A stretch of DNA of 64,000 nt, taken from contig NC_089220.1 in assembly GCF_963924675.1 (NCBI RefSeq), positions 165,898,761 to 165,962,760 of the forward strand, given 5' to 3'. The position numbers and the translations under genes were made by a program. This document shows positions 23,351 through 34,924 of this stretch, in pieces (position 1 is the first letter of the stretch; each line of letters starts with the position of its first letter). This DNA is from Phocoena phocoena. Lineage: Eukaryota > Chordata > Mammalia > Artiodactyla > Phocoenidae. The notes beneath the pieces are model-generated. The model did not search any database. It saw nothing but the letters and a program-made list of their open reading frames with translations, and was not told where the DNA came from.

Positions 23351-23934
23351 TTTTTCTTATAACACATAGTTTAAGATGTAATCTTATGCTTTTTGGAAAG
23401 AGGAAAATGAAAACTCGTTATATTTTAGATATTAAATCATAATATGCTTTCTAGTATTCTAGTTTTTCCACATTAAAATCTCAGCTTTTCCTTATCCTTT
23501 GGGTCCCCTTTAGTTTTAAGTTCTTAGAAGTCGTATTCATGTTTGCATGTTAATTAATCTGTATTGGTGAGAACACGTGTAAATAACATATAACATGTAT
23601 AATAAAAGAGCAAGTGACTGATAGGAAAACTAACTCTGGCTTTAATGAGGCTGTATTTCAAGCTGCTTTTGGTTATTTCACCACATATAAAACTATCGCC
23701 TTAGTTCTTACACTCCGCAGGACTGGTTATTTGATTATGAGATAGTTTCAATATTGGTTTAAATAAAATTGATTTTCATGGACTACAGTTTAGTTCTGAA
23801 TATCTATGTATTATTCTGGATTGTAATGCCTTTAGGAAGTAGCGGGTAAAGGAAATATCCAGTTTGCCTTAGATTAAAATGGTGTGCATTGCTCAGATCT
23901 GGTAACATGACTGAGTGGTTTAAAAAAAAAAAAA
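23351..23934. other. Unique AT-rich sequence
   Basis: An A-run at about 23922-23938 is the only notable structure. No repeat or gene recognised. Confidence 0.45.
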
Positions 23935-23939
23935 AAAAG

Positions 23940-24170
23940 AAAAGCAAACTTCAGAGTCAGGCGGACAGACCAAATGCTGGCTTCGTCGCTTAGCAGCTGT
24001 GTGACCCCAGGCAAGTTGCTCATCCTCTCTGATACTCAGTATCTGCATGTGCAAAATGGGGATATCAATATCAACCTGTGGGAGGGGGGTGTTGATGAGG
24101 ATTAAATGAGGTTAATGGGAAATCCCTAGCAGCTTCTGGTACGCAGGCAGAGTTCAAAAATTACGATTTA
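23940..24170 (+). repeat. MIR SINE, sense, well preserved core
   Basis: 'cgcttagcagctgtgtgacc', 'caggcaagttgctcatcctc', 'gcaaaatggggatatcaata' and 'gaggattaaatgaggttaat' follow the MIR consensus order across nearly the full element. Confidence 0.85.
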
Positions 24171-24175
24171 CCATT

Positions 24176-24949
24176 GCCTTGCCTCTCGGGGTCTCTAGTA
24201 TGCTAATATGTGAACCTCATCCTCAATAGCCAACCTGAATCTGAACCCTAATTTTGTGATGGAAGAGTTGATCCATTTAGATTTAATATTCTTTTATATT
24301 TCTTATTATATTTGAAAAAAATTTTCAGTTACATCCTTAGGGTCTACTAAAAGAAGTATTTTATGATCATTTTCTAAAGCAATAATAAAAAAGCCTTTCT
24401 AAAAAGGATTATAAATTTGAAGTTTCATAACAGGGCCAGAAACTATAGAATTTTATTATTTATTAGACATCAGATTTGTCATTTCAATAGCACACGCTCC
24501 TAGTTGAAAGGTCTTACCATAAGAGCTTAAAGTTAATCATTCTTCTCAAGAGCAGCTAAAATCTCCTTTGGGTTGCATGTTTTTTGGAATAAAAGAAAGT
24601 AGCTTTGATTGGTGATTTGGATGCAGGGTCACAGTCCCGCTGTGGTTTCTTTGGAGTCTCCTTTATAGCGCCTTCCAGATGCCGCTGTCCGTGGTGCTGA
24701 CCGCCAGACAGGCCGTGCTCCAGTTTAAGTTATTATATTTGATGGCTCAGGGTTTCTTCCATGCCAGGTACCTAAAGAGCTCCCTTTGGTTTGTAGCTGC
24801 TGTTCTTCTCTGTTGAGTCTGTGTCATTTTAAGCTCTTCTTAAACTTCCCCATTGCTTAAAGGGCCACCTTGTTCCTGGTTACTATTTTTTAAATGCTCT
24901 TATCCTGTGTCTTGTTTCATGCTGCGGTTCAGAGTTTTTTGAAATGTTT
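24176..24949. other. Unique sequence, nothing recognised
   Basis: No repeat recognised. Moderate GC around 24640-24730. No significant open frame. Confidence 0.45.
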
Positions 24950-25752
24950 CTTGGCCCAACTCACTCGTGGTTGCTGAGATTTAAGTCCACTCCAGTGGTG
25001 TCATCATTCCCTCATTCCACGAACTTTTTACTGCTCCCCTCCTTTTTAGAAAAATCTCAGTCTTCCTCCTGTGTTTCTCCTATACTCTCACACTGCAGCC
25101 ACACTCACAACAATTCAGGGATCAACCACAGGTCCAGGTTGTCACCTGTGCTTCTGACCAATGGGCTGTAGATCCTGGGTTCCAACAATCTCCCTCCATG
25201 GATTCCATTAATTTTCTAGAGCAACTCACAGAGCTCAGAGAAACAGTGTACTTATGAGCTTACTGGTTTATTAGAAAAGGATATAACTCAGGAACAGCCA
25301 GATGGAGGAGTTGAAATAGAGAAAGGTATGGGGAAAGGGCATGAAGCTTCCACGCACTCTCCCAGCACCTCCATGTTTTCACCAATCCAGAAGCTCTCCT
25401 AACCTTGTCCTTTGGGGGTTTTATCCAGACTTCCTTACATAGTCATGATTAATTGAATCACTGGCCATTGGTGATTGATTCAACCTCCAGCCTCTCTCCC
25501 CTCCCCAGAGGTTGGGGAGTTGGGACTCCAAGTGGTAGGGCCAGTGGTAGGGCCCCCTGGCAATCAGTCCCCAACCTTAAGTGACCTAGAGGCTTTCCAA
25601 AAGTCACCACATGAACATAACAAAAGACACCTTTATCACTCTCCTCACTTGGGAAATTCCAAGGGTTTCAGGAGTCTGTACTAGAAACAAGGCATGTTCC
25701 ATACAAGGAACAGAGATGAAGACCAAATATATATATTTTTTATTGTAAATCA
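24950..25752 (-). repeat. Endogenous retrovirus LTR, antisense (family not assigned)
   Basis: Read on the minus strand it begins near 25752 with a TGTTGTGATTTACAATAA-like start. It has a polyadenylation signal AATAAA (plus 25267-25272) and then a typical downstream block ('gagctctgtgagttgctcta', 'ccattggtcagaagcacagg'). The open frame at 25475-25684 (plus) is an antisense read of this LTR. No internal retroviral genes are present, so it is a solo LTR. Confidence 0.7.
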
Positions 25753-25794
25753 CAACACTACTCCTCCTAAGTGTAGACTCCTGTCATGAGCACT

Positions 25795-25930
25795 ACAGGG
25801 AAATAAAAGGGGAATATGACTCGCTACCTGACTTCAAGAAGCTTAGAATCTGGTGAGAGGTGAGGGGGGAGATCAGTAAACAGATTTGGGAAATCGAGGC
25901 AGGTATAAAGTAAGTATCGTAGGAGAGGTG
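25795..25930 (+). repeat. L2 remnant, sense
   Basis: 'tgacttcaagaagcttagaa' and 'gatcagtaaacagattt' match the L2 block that follows 'ctcaaggagctcacagtcta'. Confidence 0.55.
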
Positions 25931-25979
25931 CAAGTGGTGTGCTGTGTGAGCCCACAGCAGTGACTCAAGCCTGGCCACA

Positions 25980-26135
25980 AAGAAGAATCACCTGTGAGGC
26001 TTTTAAACATCCTGGTGCACACGATCAATCCCAGATACGTTCAGAAGCTCTGGGGATGGAGGTCAAGGTATCCGTATTTTGAAATCCCCAGGTGATTCCA
26101 GTGTGCAGATACAGTTGAGAACCACTGGCCTAAAG
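25980..26135 (+). repeat. MER5-type (hAT-Charlie) DNA transposon remnant
   Basis: 'agaatcacctgtgaggcttt', 'ccccaggtgattccagtgtg' and 'gttgagaaccactgg' follow the MER5A consensus order. This is a non-autonomous cut-and-paste element of placental age. Confidence 0.75.
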
Positions 26136-26349
26136 ACAAGCCTGACAAATTCCAGTTCTAACTGGCTCTGTGGCAGGGTAGTAGCAAAATCTTGGATACC
26201 TTTATTTCCGTTTGATTTCATGTACCTCATGCTCCATATTTGATTTAGACGACTACCCACTTTAGTGTTGGTAAAAACTTGTATAATTAGTATACACTCA
26301 GTAAACGCTTGTTTGTTGACCGATGAATACCCACTTGTCTTAATGGCCC

Positions 26350-26850
26350 CGCCCCTTTAACAACATTTACTGAGCATCTACTATATTTGGGGGTAGAGCA
26401 GTAAGTGCAACCATGTCTCTGCCTGGATGCTCTGTTTTCTTCTCCTCCATCAGATCCATCTGGGGAGCTTGTAACAGAGCAGCCTCTTCGATGCTTCCCC
26501 AGCCTCTTATGGAGTCTCTGGGCATGAAGTCCAGGGATCTTCTTTGTTCACAAGCTGTCCAGATGATTTTGTGCACACGAGAGCCTGAAAGCCCTAACAA
26601 GGACTCAGTGCGGGACAGAGCAGGGTGAGGAGCCTTGTGGTGCCCCCTGCAGAGAGACTGACTTTCAGGGCAGCCAGGAAAGGGTGCTGGGAAGGGGGTG
26701 GTGGCCTCTGAGCTGGGTCTTCAAGGATGATTATTGACTCACTTGGAGGAAATGGGAGGGAGAGCATTTCAGGCAAAAGGAAAACTCCTGGTCGAGTCAC
26801 AGAGACGAGAATGAACCCAGCACGTTGAGGAGACTGGAGGCCAGCCGTGA
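26350..26850 (+). repeat. L2 remnants, sense, discontinuous
   Basis: 26365-26420 resembles the L2 'tgagcatctactat' block. 26690-26850 carries 'gagctgggtcttcaaggatg', 'gagagcatttcaggcaaaag' and 'ggagactggaggccag'. The sequence between is unassigned. Confidence 0.55.
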
Positions 26851-27404
26851 GGGGCCATTTGTAATTTTAAGTTAATTAACCTTTATCGATTTCCTGCAAC
26901 GTTCTGAGCACTGCGTACAAGGAGCGTAAAGCTGCTCAAGGAAAAGGGTGTTACTGGGTCTGGCTCTGAGCTTTTGTTTGGTCCAGCAGAGAGATGCCCT
27001 GTCACTGTCAAGCTCTGGAAGTCTGCCAAGAAGCCAGGTTCGTGGGGTTGTAAAGCCACAGCTGGGGGTGGCAGTGTCTCTGTGGGAAAGGCACAGGGCT
27101 CTAGCTTGTGTCACCAGGATCACCTCTTCCTGATGCATCTCCAAACCTCTGAAGACTCTGAAGGAGGAAGAGTCTGGTCTGGGAGGGTAGGCATGGAGGT
27201 TGGCTGGCAAGACACTCGTGCAGGTGGCTGCTGGTGATCCGATGAAACTGGTGGCTTGCTTTATAACACTGTGAACGCTGGGCTATAAACTTTCTGAGTA
27301 AGATAGACTTTGGAAGCCTAACCTGGAATTCTGACCACTGTTTATAACTTTTTGTCTCGGGAAAGAGTAAACCATGGTCCAAAAACTAGATTGTTTTTGA
27401 GGAA
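26851..27404. other. Unique sequence, no recognised gene
   Basis: Antisense frames at 26872-27210 (112 codons) and 27101-27382 (93 codons) and plus-strand frames overlap each other. None gives a recognisable product. Confidence 0.4.
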
Positions 27405-27416
27405 CGATAGCTATTT

Positions 27417-27611
27417 GTTGCGTTACGCGCACCTCCCACTGTTGTGGCCGCTCTCGTTGCGGAGCACAGGCTCCGGACGCGCAGGCTCAGCGGCCATGGC
27501 TCACGGGCCCAGCCGCTCCGCGGCATGTGGGATCTTCCCGGACCGGGGCACGAACCCGTGTCCCCTGCATCGGCAGGCGGACTCTCAACCACTGCGCCAC
27601 CAGGGAAGCCC
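27417..27611 (-). repeat. CHR-type SINE, antisense, almost no A-tail
   Basis: Body and inverted head match the ~200-bp CHR form, but the left end goes straight from the TSD into 'gttgcgttacgcgcacctc' with no T-run. An 11-bp TSD, GATAGCTATTT, lies at 27406-27416 and 27612-27622. Confidence 0.93.
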
Positions 27612-27629
27612 GATAGCTATTTATTGATT

Positions 27630-27815
27630 ACTTAGGAGGCACCAGGCCTCCAACGCTCTGAGCTTTACATTTTCATTTTATTACCACTCGTCGACGTCTC
27701 TCCCCAGCCCTCTGAGAGATGTGGTGTTGTTCCGTCTGCTTTACAGATGGTGGGGCTTGTGAGTTGGGATTTGCATCCAGGTACATGTAGCTATTAGAGA
27801 CTGAGTGTGTAACAA
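27630..27815 (-). repeat. MIR SINE fragment, antisense
   Basis: 'gagctttacattttcatttt', 'tttacagatggtggggcttg' and 'gagttgggatttgcatccag' correspond to inverse MIR blocks. Confidence 0.65.
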
Positions 27816-28714
27816 CCATGCCAGGCTGCTTCTGGAATGTGGATTTTTACTAAATTGGTGATTTCTTTTGCCTTCTTATTTCACATACACATCCCACAGT
27901 GTCTGTGGAGGTCTTGGTGAGTAGTTAACCGTAAAACAGGTTGCAAATAAATAAAATGCCCCAGAATAAGTTGGAAGAAAAATACTGCTTTCTGTCTTTT
28001 ATCCTTCTACATTACTCACATTTGTACACAAAGTCCTTCTTCCCAAGTACTTTCGCTTAGGAATGCCAGATAAAGGGGTAAGAAAATGTAACATTGTTCA
28101 ATTTGGCAGGAATTGCAGCTAAAGTGGAATATCAGATCCCTCTGTTCCAAGGAGTGTTTTCAGATACAGTGGCTATAAGATGATTCTGATTCTGTAAAAC
28201 AAAATTTATAAGGTTAGGATGAATTCAACTGAGTTGTGAAAACAAGTGCTGTGATTTGCTAAGTCTAAGACCTTGATCATCTGGTTTTTTTCCCCCTGAT
28301 ACTTAGATAATTGCCTGGGGCTTGAATCATGGTTTACGCCTGGCCATCTGATTGTTTGCAATACCTGAAGGGAAAGGTAAACTGTCAGTTTTGTCAATTC
28401 TATTTGTAGGTATCATCTCCACAGGTGAAACATAGAGGCTGCTTAGGTGAGAACTTGCAGCTGAAATATACAAAAGGGGAAAACTGCAGAAACAAAATTC
28501 CTTCACAGTGATCTGGCGTTTCAGTAATATTCAGTTATTAAATATTTGCTCTTTTTTACTCAAAAGTTTAATTATATGCACATTTACAATTTTCTGCTTG
28601 GCTGGACATTTAATCCAGCTGTTTTATATTCATTGCATAGTCTAAACATGGTCTCACTTTCTAAACTATGACTGATCTTTAGAGTCATTTGATATGACTT
28701 AATTGTATCATATT
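27816..28714. other. Unique sequence, nothing recognised
   Basis: No recognised repeat or gene. Confidence 0.45.
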
Positions 28715-28805
28715 ATTGAAATAACACTCTCCTGAGTGCCTTCTATGTACCAAGTATTTGTAATGTTCTCGTCCATGTGGTAATTTCAGGTACCAAAGGG
28801 TTAAC
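28715..28805 (-). repeat. MIR-like short remnant, antisense
   Basis: 'cctgagtgccttctatgtac' and 'aagtatttgtaatgttctcg' resemble the inverse MIR 3' end. Short and diverged. Confidence 0.4.
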
Positions 28806-29907
28806 AAAAAGTATTGCACAGTTGTTAGACATTTCAAAATATTTATAGTGAAGATATGAATTTACATGACATCTCAGTAAAAAGAAATTAATTGAGCTCA
28901 TGCTGTGAAACTAAAATCAGTGGGAAGAAAAATGGTAGGGTTTACTAGCGGAAGTAATTAGATCAAAGGATTCTTCTGTATTGTGCTAAGTTGCCTCTGT
29001 TTGTTTCTGAATGTCTGCCTATGTTTAAATTTCTGAGCTGCCAGACTTTTACTGTTTTGCCAACAACGTTTTCTCTATTTCAAGTGTTACTGGAAAACTA
29101 ATCAGGTGCAGTAATTCGTTTAACGACAGAATGATTCAATAGTTTCAATCTTCCGTAAGATCTCCCTTATTCTTCATTCTTAAGGTAAATTATCAGTTTA
29201 TGGGTCTTCGCAGAAAGCATTTATTTCTCTTTGCTCCCTTAAAAAGGAGAGTTCTCTGCACTCAAATTTGTTTTGAGGTAAGATGTTTCACCTGCGGAGC
29301 CCTGTGCTGGGATATTACTAATACTTCTTTGACAACCAGCTCTGAGATGGTAGTCCAGTATGATAATTACATGGCTTTGTTTAAAATTGCATGTGATCAA
29401 AATAATGCAGTCTTGATAGAAGAAGGCCTTGTCCAGGACTGACTGAGAAGAATTCAGTTGTAGAAGTTGTGTGCTTGCCTGTTGCTGTGATAAAGGATCC
29501 AGGGTTTTGCTTTCTGGAACCTTCGCTCTGCCTCACCTACTCACCTAGATCCCAGTCTTCTGATGGGCAACATGCAGATTTGCCCTTACAGGCATATGTA
29601 ATATCCATAAGTATATGTGTATAATCACATATATATGTATATATGCTTAATGACCAGAGGAAGTACTAACCACACATGAAAACTGCGGATTTCACGTCAA
29701 GGCTGGACAGCTCCTCCCATGCTCAGAGGTACTGAGTATGGCACAGGGCTTGTGGTTGAGGGGGTGGGATGGGGTGGGCAGGAGACACCACTCTGTAGAG
29801 CCCTGAACCGAGTTGATCCCCTACTTCTAGAACTTGTCTTCTCTGCTGATTCTTGGATAATTGGCTACTTCCCTCCAAACAGCTGGGGACCCTCTCGATT
29901 TCTGCAA
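28806..29907. other. Unique sequence with one unassigned 80-codon ORF
   Basis: A plus-strand frame at 29200-29442 has no recognised homologue; its RCFTCG string is discussed among the rejected items. An AT-rich alternating tract lies near 29615-29650. Confidence 0.4.
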
Positions 29908-30594
29908 CAGGATATTGAGTATAGTTCCCTGCACTTGCTGTTTATCCATTTTAAATGTAATAGTTTGCATCTAGCAACCCCAAACTCCCAGTCCATCCCT
30001 CTCCCTCCCCCGCCTCCTCCTTGGCAACCACAAGTCTGTTCTCTGTGTCTATGAGTCTGTTTCTGTTCTGTAGATAGGTTCATTTGTGCCATATTTTAGA
30101 TTCCACATATAAGTGATATCATATGGTATTTATCTTTCTGGCTTACTTCACTTAGTATAATAATCTCTAGTTGCATCCATGTTGCTGCAAATGGCATTAT
30201 TTCATTCTTTTTTATGGCTGAGGAGTATTCCATTGTATATATGTACCACATCTTCTTTATCCATTCATCTGTCGATGGACATTTAGGTTGTTTCCATGTT
30301 TTGGCTATTGTGAACAGTGCTGCTGTGAACATAGGGGTGCATGTATCTTTTATAGTTTTGTCTGGGTGTATTTCCAGGAGTGGGATTGCTGGATCATATG
30401 GTAATTCTGTTTTTAGTTTCTCTGAGGAACCTACGTACTGTTTTCCATAGTGGCTGCACCAGTTTACATTCCCACCAACAGTGTAGGAGGGTTCCCTTTT
30501 CTCCACATCCTCTCCAGCATTGGTTATTTGTAGATGGCCATTCTGACCGGTGTGAGGTGATACCTCATTGTAGTTTTGATCTGCATTTCTCTAC
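29908..30594 (-). mobile_element. Internal L1 fragment, antisense
   Basis: It starts inside the inverted 3' UTR ('tattgagtatagttccctgc') without a poly-A end and runs through the ORF2 C-terminus (minus 30096-30506: ...[20 protein letters not shown]...), ending near 'gatctgcatttctctac'. No TSD found. The missing tail suggests later loss of the 3' end. Confidence 0.88.
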
Positions 30595-30619
30595 GTAAAT
30601 TTTTTCTTAATACATCAAC

Positions 30620-30745
30620 TTTAGGCACTGTACCTAGACTCCTCAATATATCTGTAAAATGGAGATAACCATAATGCCTACTTTATAAGGCTGTTATAAG
30701 AATTAAATGAAAAAATCCTTTTAAACTGTTTAGCAAGCGTTCAGT
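30620..30745 (+). repeat. MIR SINE fragment, sense
   Basis: 'tctgtaaaatggagataacc', 'aaggctgttataagaattaa' and 'aactgtttagcaagcgttc' follow MIR order. Confidence 0.7.
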
Positions 30746-30769
30746 TTGGCAAGTGTTTATTTAGAATGC

Positions 30770-31190
30770 CTACAAGATAGATATCCAAGTGGCTATGTGA
30801 AGTGGGAAGTTGGGAATATGCTCTGGGGTTTGGGGCAGACATCTAATCTGGGAGTTGAATATGTGGTCATTAGGCCATAAGACGAGTGAAGTAATGGAGG
30901 GAGAGGGTGTGAGCAGAGAAGAGAATAAATAGGGCCAAGGGTCACATTCTTGGTTATGCCCACGTTTGGGTGGGGGTGGGGGGGAGATGAAGAAGAGCCA
31001 ATAAAGAAGATGAGAAAGAGGCCATTGAAATATGAGAAGGACGGAGTACATGAAGCCAGGTGAAGAAAGCGTTTCAAGAGGAAAGAGTAAAAGAATTGCA
31101 AAGAGGTTTAAGGAAAACGTAGAAGAGAGTGATAAAAGACAGAATGTTAACAGTAGGGAAAAGCATGTGAGGGTTGAGAGCTGACTTCTG
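30770..31190 (+). repeat. L2 remnant, sense
   Basis: 'gatatccaagtggctatgtg', 'gaagttgggaatatgctctg', 'gggccaagggtcacattctt' and 'gaagaaagcgtttcaagagg' match consecutive L2 blocks. The long antisense frame at 30770-31225 is a reverse read of this L2. Confidence 0.65.
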
Positions 31191-31811
31191 GGTTTAGTAA
31201 AGTACAGCTCATTGGTAAACTTCATAAAAGCGGAGTGATTTTATTTTAGCTTCTCTAAGGAGAGAAGAGGGGCCATCCCCAGTCCTTGGGGCATTTTTGT
31301 TCCCAGAGATGATGAGCAGTCTGCTGCCTGCTAGCATCTGCATTAGCGCGCAGCAGGACTGTGCTTTAGCCACGAATGTTTCCGCTCTGCTCTGGTCCAG
31401 GGTGATATTTACTTCTTGAAAAGCCTGGCTATGTTATTTTTGTTTCTCTTTTTCTATTTGGTCTCACTGACATGTGTTTAGAGACGTGGGAGTGTGATAA
31501 AGTGTGAATCTGTTATACCATTTTGACTGAAATTTTTTTCTGCTAAATTTTTACCTTCTTTACTAAATGTTCCTTTTATCTTCCAGCCTCACCTGCCTCA
31601 CCATTAAGGATGTAATTTTTGTGGTCACTTTCTCAAACGGAGAGCCTTTTTTTCCCCACTCCATATAGAATTGGGTTGGTAAAGTTGGTGTCTTAACTAC
31701 ATTACACTGCCACTAAAAGTCATTTCTCCCTCATTTATGCTCATCTCATTTGACATATCCCCCCCTGTTTCTTCTAGTTTTTGTTACTTATCGACCTCCT
31801 GGCCACTTCCT
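31191..31811. other. Unique sequence, nothing recognised
   Basis: No recognised repeat or gene. Confidence 0.45.
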
Positions 31812-32916
31812 GTTATGGGCTGAATTGTGTCTCCCTCTCCAAATTCATACCAAAATCTTAAGCCCCCAGTACCTTAGAATGCAACTGTATTTGAAGATAA
31901 GGTCTTTACTTTTAAAAAATTTTTATTGGAGTATATTTGATTTACAATGTTGTGTTAGTTTCTGCTATACAGCAGAGTGAATCAGTTATACATATATCTA
32001 TTCTTTTTTAGATTCTTTTCCCATATAGTTCATTACAGTGTATTGAGTAGAGTTCCCTGTGCCATACAGTAGGTCCTTATTTGTTATCTGTTTTATATAT
32101 AGTAGTGTGTATGTGTCAATCCCAATCTTCCAGTTTATCCCCCCCTCCCTTTTCCCTCTGGTAACCGTAAGTTTGTTTTCTACATCTGTGACCCTATTTC
32201 TGTTTTGTAAATAAGTTCATTTGTACCATTTTTTAGATTCCACAATATAAGCGATATCATGATATTTGTCTTTCTCTGTCTGACTTACTTTACTTAGTAT
32301 GATAATCTCTAGGTCCATCCATGTTGCTGCAGATGTCATTATTTCATTCTCCTTTATGGCTGGGTAATATTACATTGTATATATGTACCATGTCTTCTTT
32401 ATCCATTCATCTGTCAGTGGACGTTTAGGTTGCTTCCATGTCTTGGCTATTGTAAACAGTGCTGCATTGAGCATTGGGATGCATGTGTTCTTTCGAATTG
32501 TGGTTTTCTTTGGGTATATGCCCAGGAGTGGGATTGCTGGAACATATAATAGTTCTGTTTTTTAAGGAAACTCCATACTGTTCTCCGTAGTGGTTGTACC
32601 AATTTACATTCCCACCAACAGTGTAGGAGGGTTCCCTTTGGAGATAAGGTCTTTAAAGAGGTGACTACGGTTAAATAAGGTCATTCAGATGGGCCTTGAT
32701 CCAGTATGATTGGTGTCCCTATAAGAAAAGGAAATGAGGACACAGACATACAGAGGGAAGATCGTGTGAAGGCATAGGGAGAAAACAGCCACCTGCCCTG
32801 CCAACACCTTGATCTTAAACTTCTAGGCTCCAGAATTGTGAGGAAATAAATTTCTCTTTTTTAAGCCACCCAGCGTATGGTCCTTCATTATGGCACCCCT
32901 AGCAAACGAAGAGATA
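31812..32916 (+). repeat. MLT1 (ERVL-MaLR) LTR, sense, split by an L1
   Basis: Left part 31812-31908 ('tatgggctgaattgtgtctc', 'aagcccccagtaccttagaa'). Right part 32642-32916 ('tgattggtgtccctataaga', 'acaccttgatcttaaacttc', polyadenylation signal AATAAA at 32845-32850, 'ttaagccacccagcgtatgg'). Together they make a nearly full MLT1 LTR. An antisense L1 occupies 31909-32641. Confidence 0.9.
31909..32641 (-). mobile_element. 5'-truncated L1, antisense, nested in the MLT1 LTR
   Basis: Inverted poly-A and 3' UTR at the left, then the inverted ORF2 end ('ttatccattcatctgtcagt', 'gtgggattgctggaacata'). A perfect 14-bp TSD, AGATAAGGTCTTTA, made of MLT1 sequence, lies at 31895-31908 and 32642-32655. 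Confidence 0.96.
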
Positions 32917-33394
32917 CCCCCTCACTCACAGAAGATTCTGGCACTTAGTTCACAGACCTTCGTTCCACCCACTGCCCTGCCCACCTCCCCACCAACTTCA
33001 ATGTCAGTCGAAATGGTCCTTTCATCTCCGAGATCCTCTTTTACTCTGCTCAAGCCAAGCACTCCCAGGGCCATTCATTCTCTGGTTTTCACTCAGAACA
33101 GTTTCACCTTTGAAATGACACGTCCCCCTTTCCAGCAATCTCATTCAATTATTTTTTAATATACTGGTTCTTCGGCTACTTTGTCACATAGGATGTTATC
33201 TTCTAGACTTCTCCCTGACTAGCGGGCAACTCTTCCTGGCTTCCTCTTCCCTCACCCAGCTTAGACCCCTTCCTTCAACCAAACGCTACCAGCAGCCCAA
33301 GCCGTCTTGTTCTATTGCCTTCTTGTTACATCTGCTTGGCAAACCCCAAACTGGCATGGATCTGAATGCCTGTCTTCTCCATGTCTGCAACTGG
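32917..33394. other. Unique sequence, nothing recognised
   Basis: The 89-codon plus-strand frame at 32890-33159 starts inside the MLT1 LTR and has no recognised product. Confidence 0.4.
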
Positions 33395-33625
33395 GACACG
33401 CTATAATTTGTTTAATGATGGTTGGACATACGGAGGTTGTTTCCTTTTTTACTATTAAATAAGACTGTGGTGAATCTCATTCATTGTACATACCTCTTTG
33501 TCTCTCTGTGGGTTACTTAAGCTAAATTCCTAGCAGTGTAGGTACAGGACCCAAAGGTTTAAGACTTTCAAAATACAGCATCAGGTTGCCGTTCAGTAAA
33601 CCTGTAATGATTTTTCATCATTGAT
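33395..33625 (-). mobile_element. Ancient L1M (L1ME-like) fragment, antisense
   Basis: 'gctataatttgtttaatgat', 'ggttggacatacggaggttg' and 'ttaagctaaattcctagcag' match inverse old L1 ORF2-end blocks. Confidence 0.6.
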
Positions 33626-34540
33626 GTACGAGAATACATATTACACTACAAATTTCCTAGAGTTGGGAAAAATGAGTTCAAAATGTTTAAATCAACTAAA
33701 CAAATGAAAAATGTCCTTTAAGATATTATTTTCTTTCATTGCTAGGAAGATAATAGATTTATATGTTTATTGACCATTTGTTTTCTTGTTTTTTGTTTCA
33801 TTCTATTTCAGCTGTTTTGTTTCTTTTTAATTGATTTTGTAAGAGATCTCTTTTTCTCATTAATTATTTGATATATTGTTGACTCAGAACTTTCTTAAAC
33901 TCATAAATGTTCTACTCTATTATGAGTTTGATTATTGTTTTAATAATCTATTATTCGCTCTTATTGTGTCTCAGGGACTACCAGTTATACATACACAAGG
34001 GATTTTGTCCATTTAAAATTTGTCACGCTCTTTATCATTATGTTCATCTCTGTCCTTTTCCTCTGTATTCTGGAAGATCATCTCAATTATTTTCATATTT
34101 CTTTGATTTTTCTGTATTTTTGTTTAAGTTTTAAAATAATTTTGCAGGCAGATTTTTAATTCTGCCAATACATTTGTAGTTTTCTTATAATATCTTCTTA
34201 TTTTATCTAGTTCCCTTTTCTTCTCTTCCTCTGTCTTAAGAACCTTCTTGTTAATTTCTTGCTGTCCTACTACTTTCTTTTCTTGTTTCAGAGCCTGCTT
34301 ACATTTTGGAAACACAAAGCTATATTGCTGGCAGTCTTGTGACTCTTGTAGTAGACCTTTTCTTAAGCAGAAAGTTCCTCTTCATCTTAAATATGATACT
34401 TGCCTCCTTTTTGGTTGCAGAAGTTTTTCCATTTTATCTTTTTCCTCTTTGCTTATCTTTAATGAGAAGGTCACTCTTTGGGTCTGATTTTATCAAGGTA
34501 TAGGATGAGTGAATTCTCTTTGGTGTCCCTCACTGTTCAC
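33626..34540. other. AT-rich unassigned sequence with a Lys/Glu-rich antisense ORF
   Basis: The minus strand is open through 34124-34315 and about 30 codons upstream of that. It encodes a highly charged, possibly helical segment (TEEEKKRELDKIRRYYKK within it) ending in a stop at 34124. I recognise no family. It could be an old repeat ORF or a retrocopy remnant. Confidence 0.3.
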
Positions 34541-34544
34541 GTAG

Positions 34545-34875
34545 TTGCAGTTAGAATTTCTCTTCGCACATAATAATAGCCTGGATTATTGTATACAGAG
34601 CCTTTTCTAATCTCCTGAGCCTGGTGGTTATTTACGTACAGTATGACCGTGCTGCTCACTCTACATGTCTGATACATCTCAATTTTCTCTTGCCTTTACC
34701 TCCCATATACAGACTGAGTTCCCACCTGGAGGACAGTTGTTGTCTGCCTTGGAGAATTGCGTGGTTCCATAGTATAGACTTTTTGTGAACAAGAAATACA
34801 CCTTTGTTGTTGCAAGCTTTGAGATGCTGACGTTTGTGGTCACCTCATAATTTAGCTCATCCTGACTAATACAAT
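34545..34875 (+). repeat. LTR-like ancient repeat 3' end, sense
   Basis: The right end 'agctcatcctgactaataca' and the preceding 'gtgaacaagaaatacacctt' resemble the 3' end of an old MaLR-like LTR. The body is poorly recognisable. Confidence 0.4.
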
Positions 34876-34924
34876 ATGTGTCGGCGTGTAGTTACGCATT
34901 CCTTTTAGTTATTTGTGGAATGTC

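Noticed and set aside
24950..25752. A possible retroviral gene region
   Set aside because: Only an LTR is present; no gag, pol or env sequence adjoins it.
29200..29442. 80-codon ORF containing the string RCFTCG, as in the zinc site of RPB10-type RNA polymerase subunits
   Set aside because: Nothing else around it matches that small family, the second metal-binding pair is absent, and the flanks differ. Treated as coincidence.
30770..31225. 151-codon antisense ORF with hydrophobic segments
   Set aside because: It is a reverse read of a purine-rich L2 remnant.
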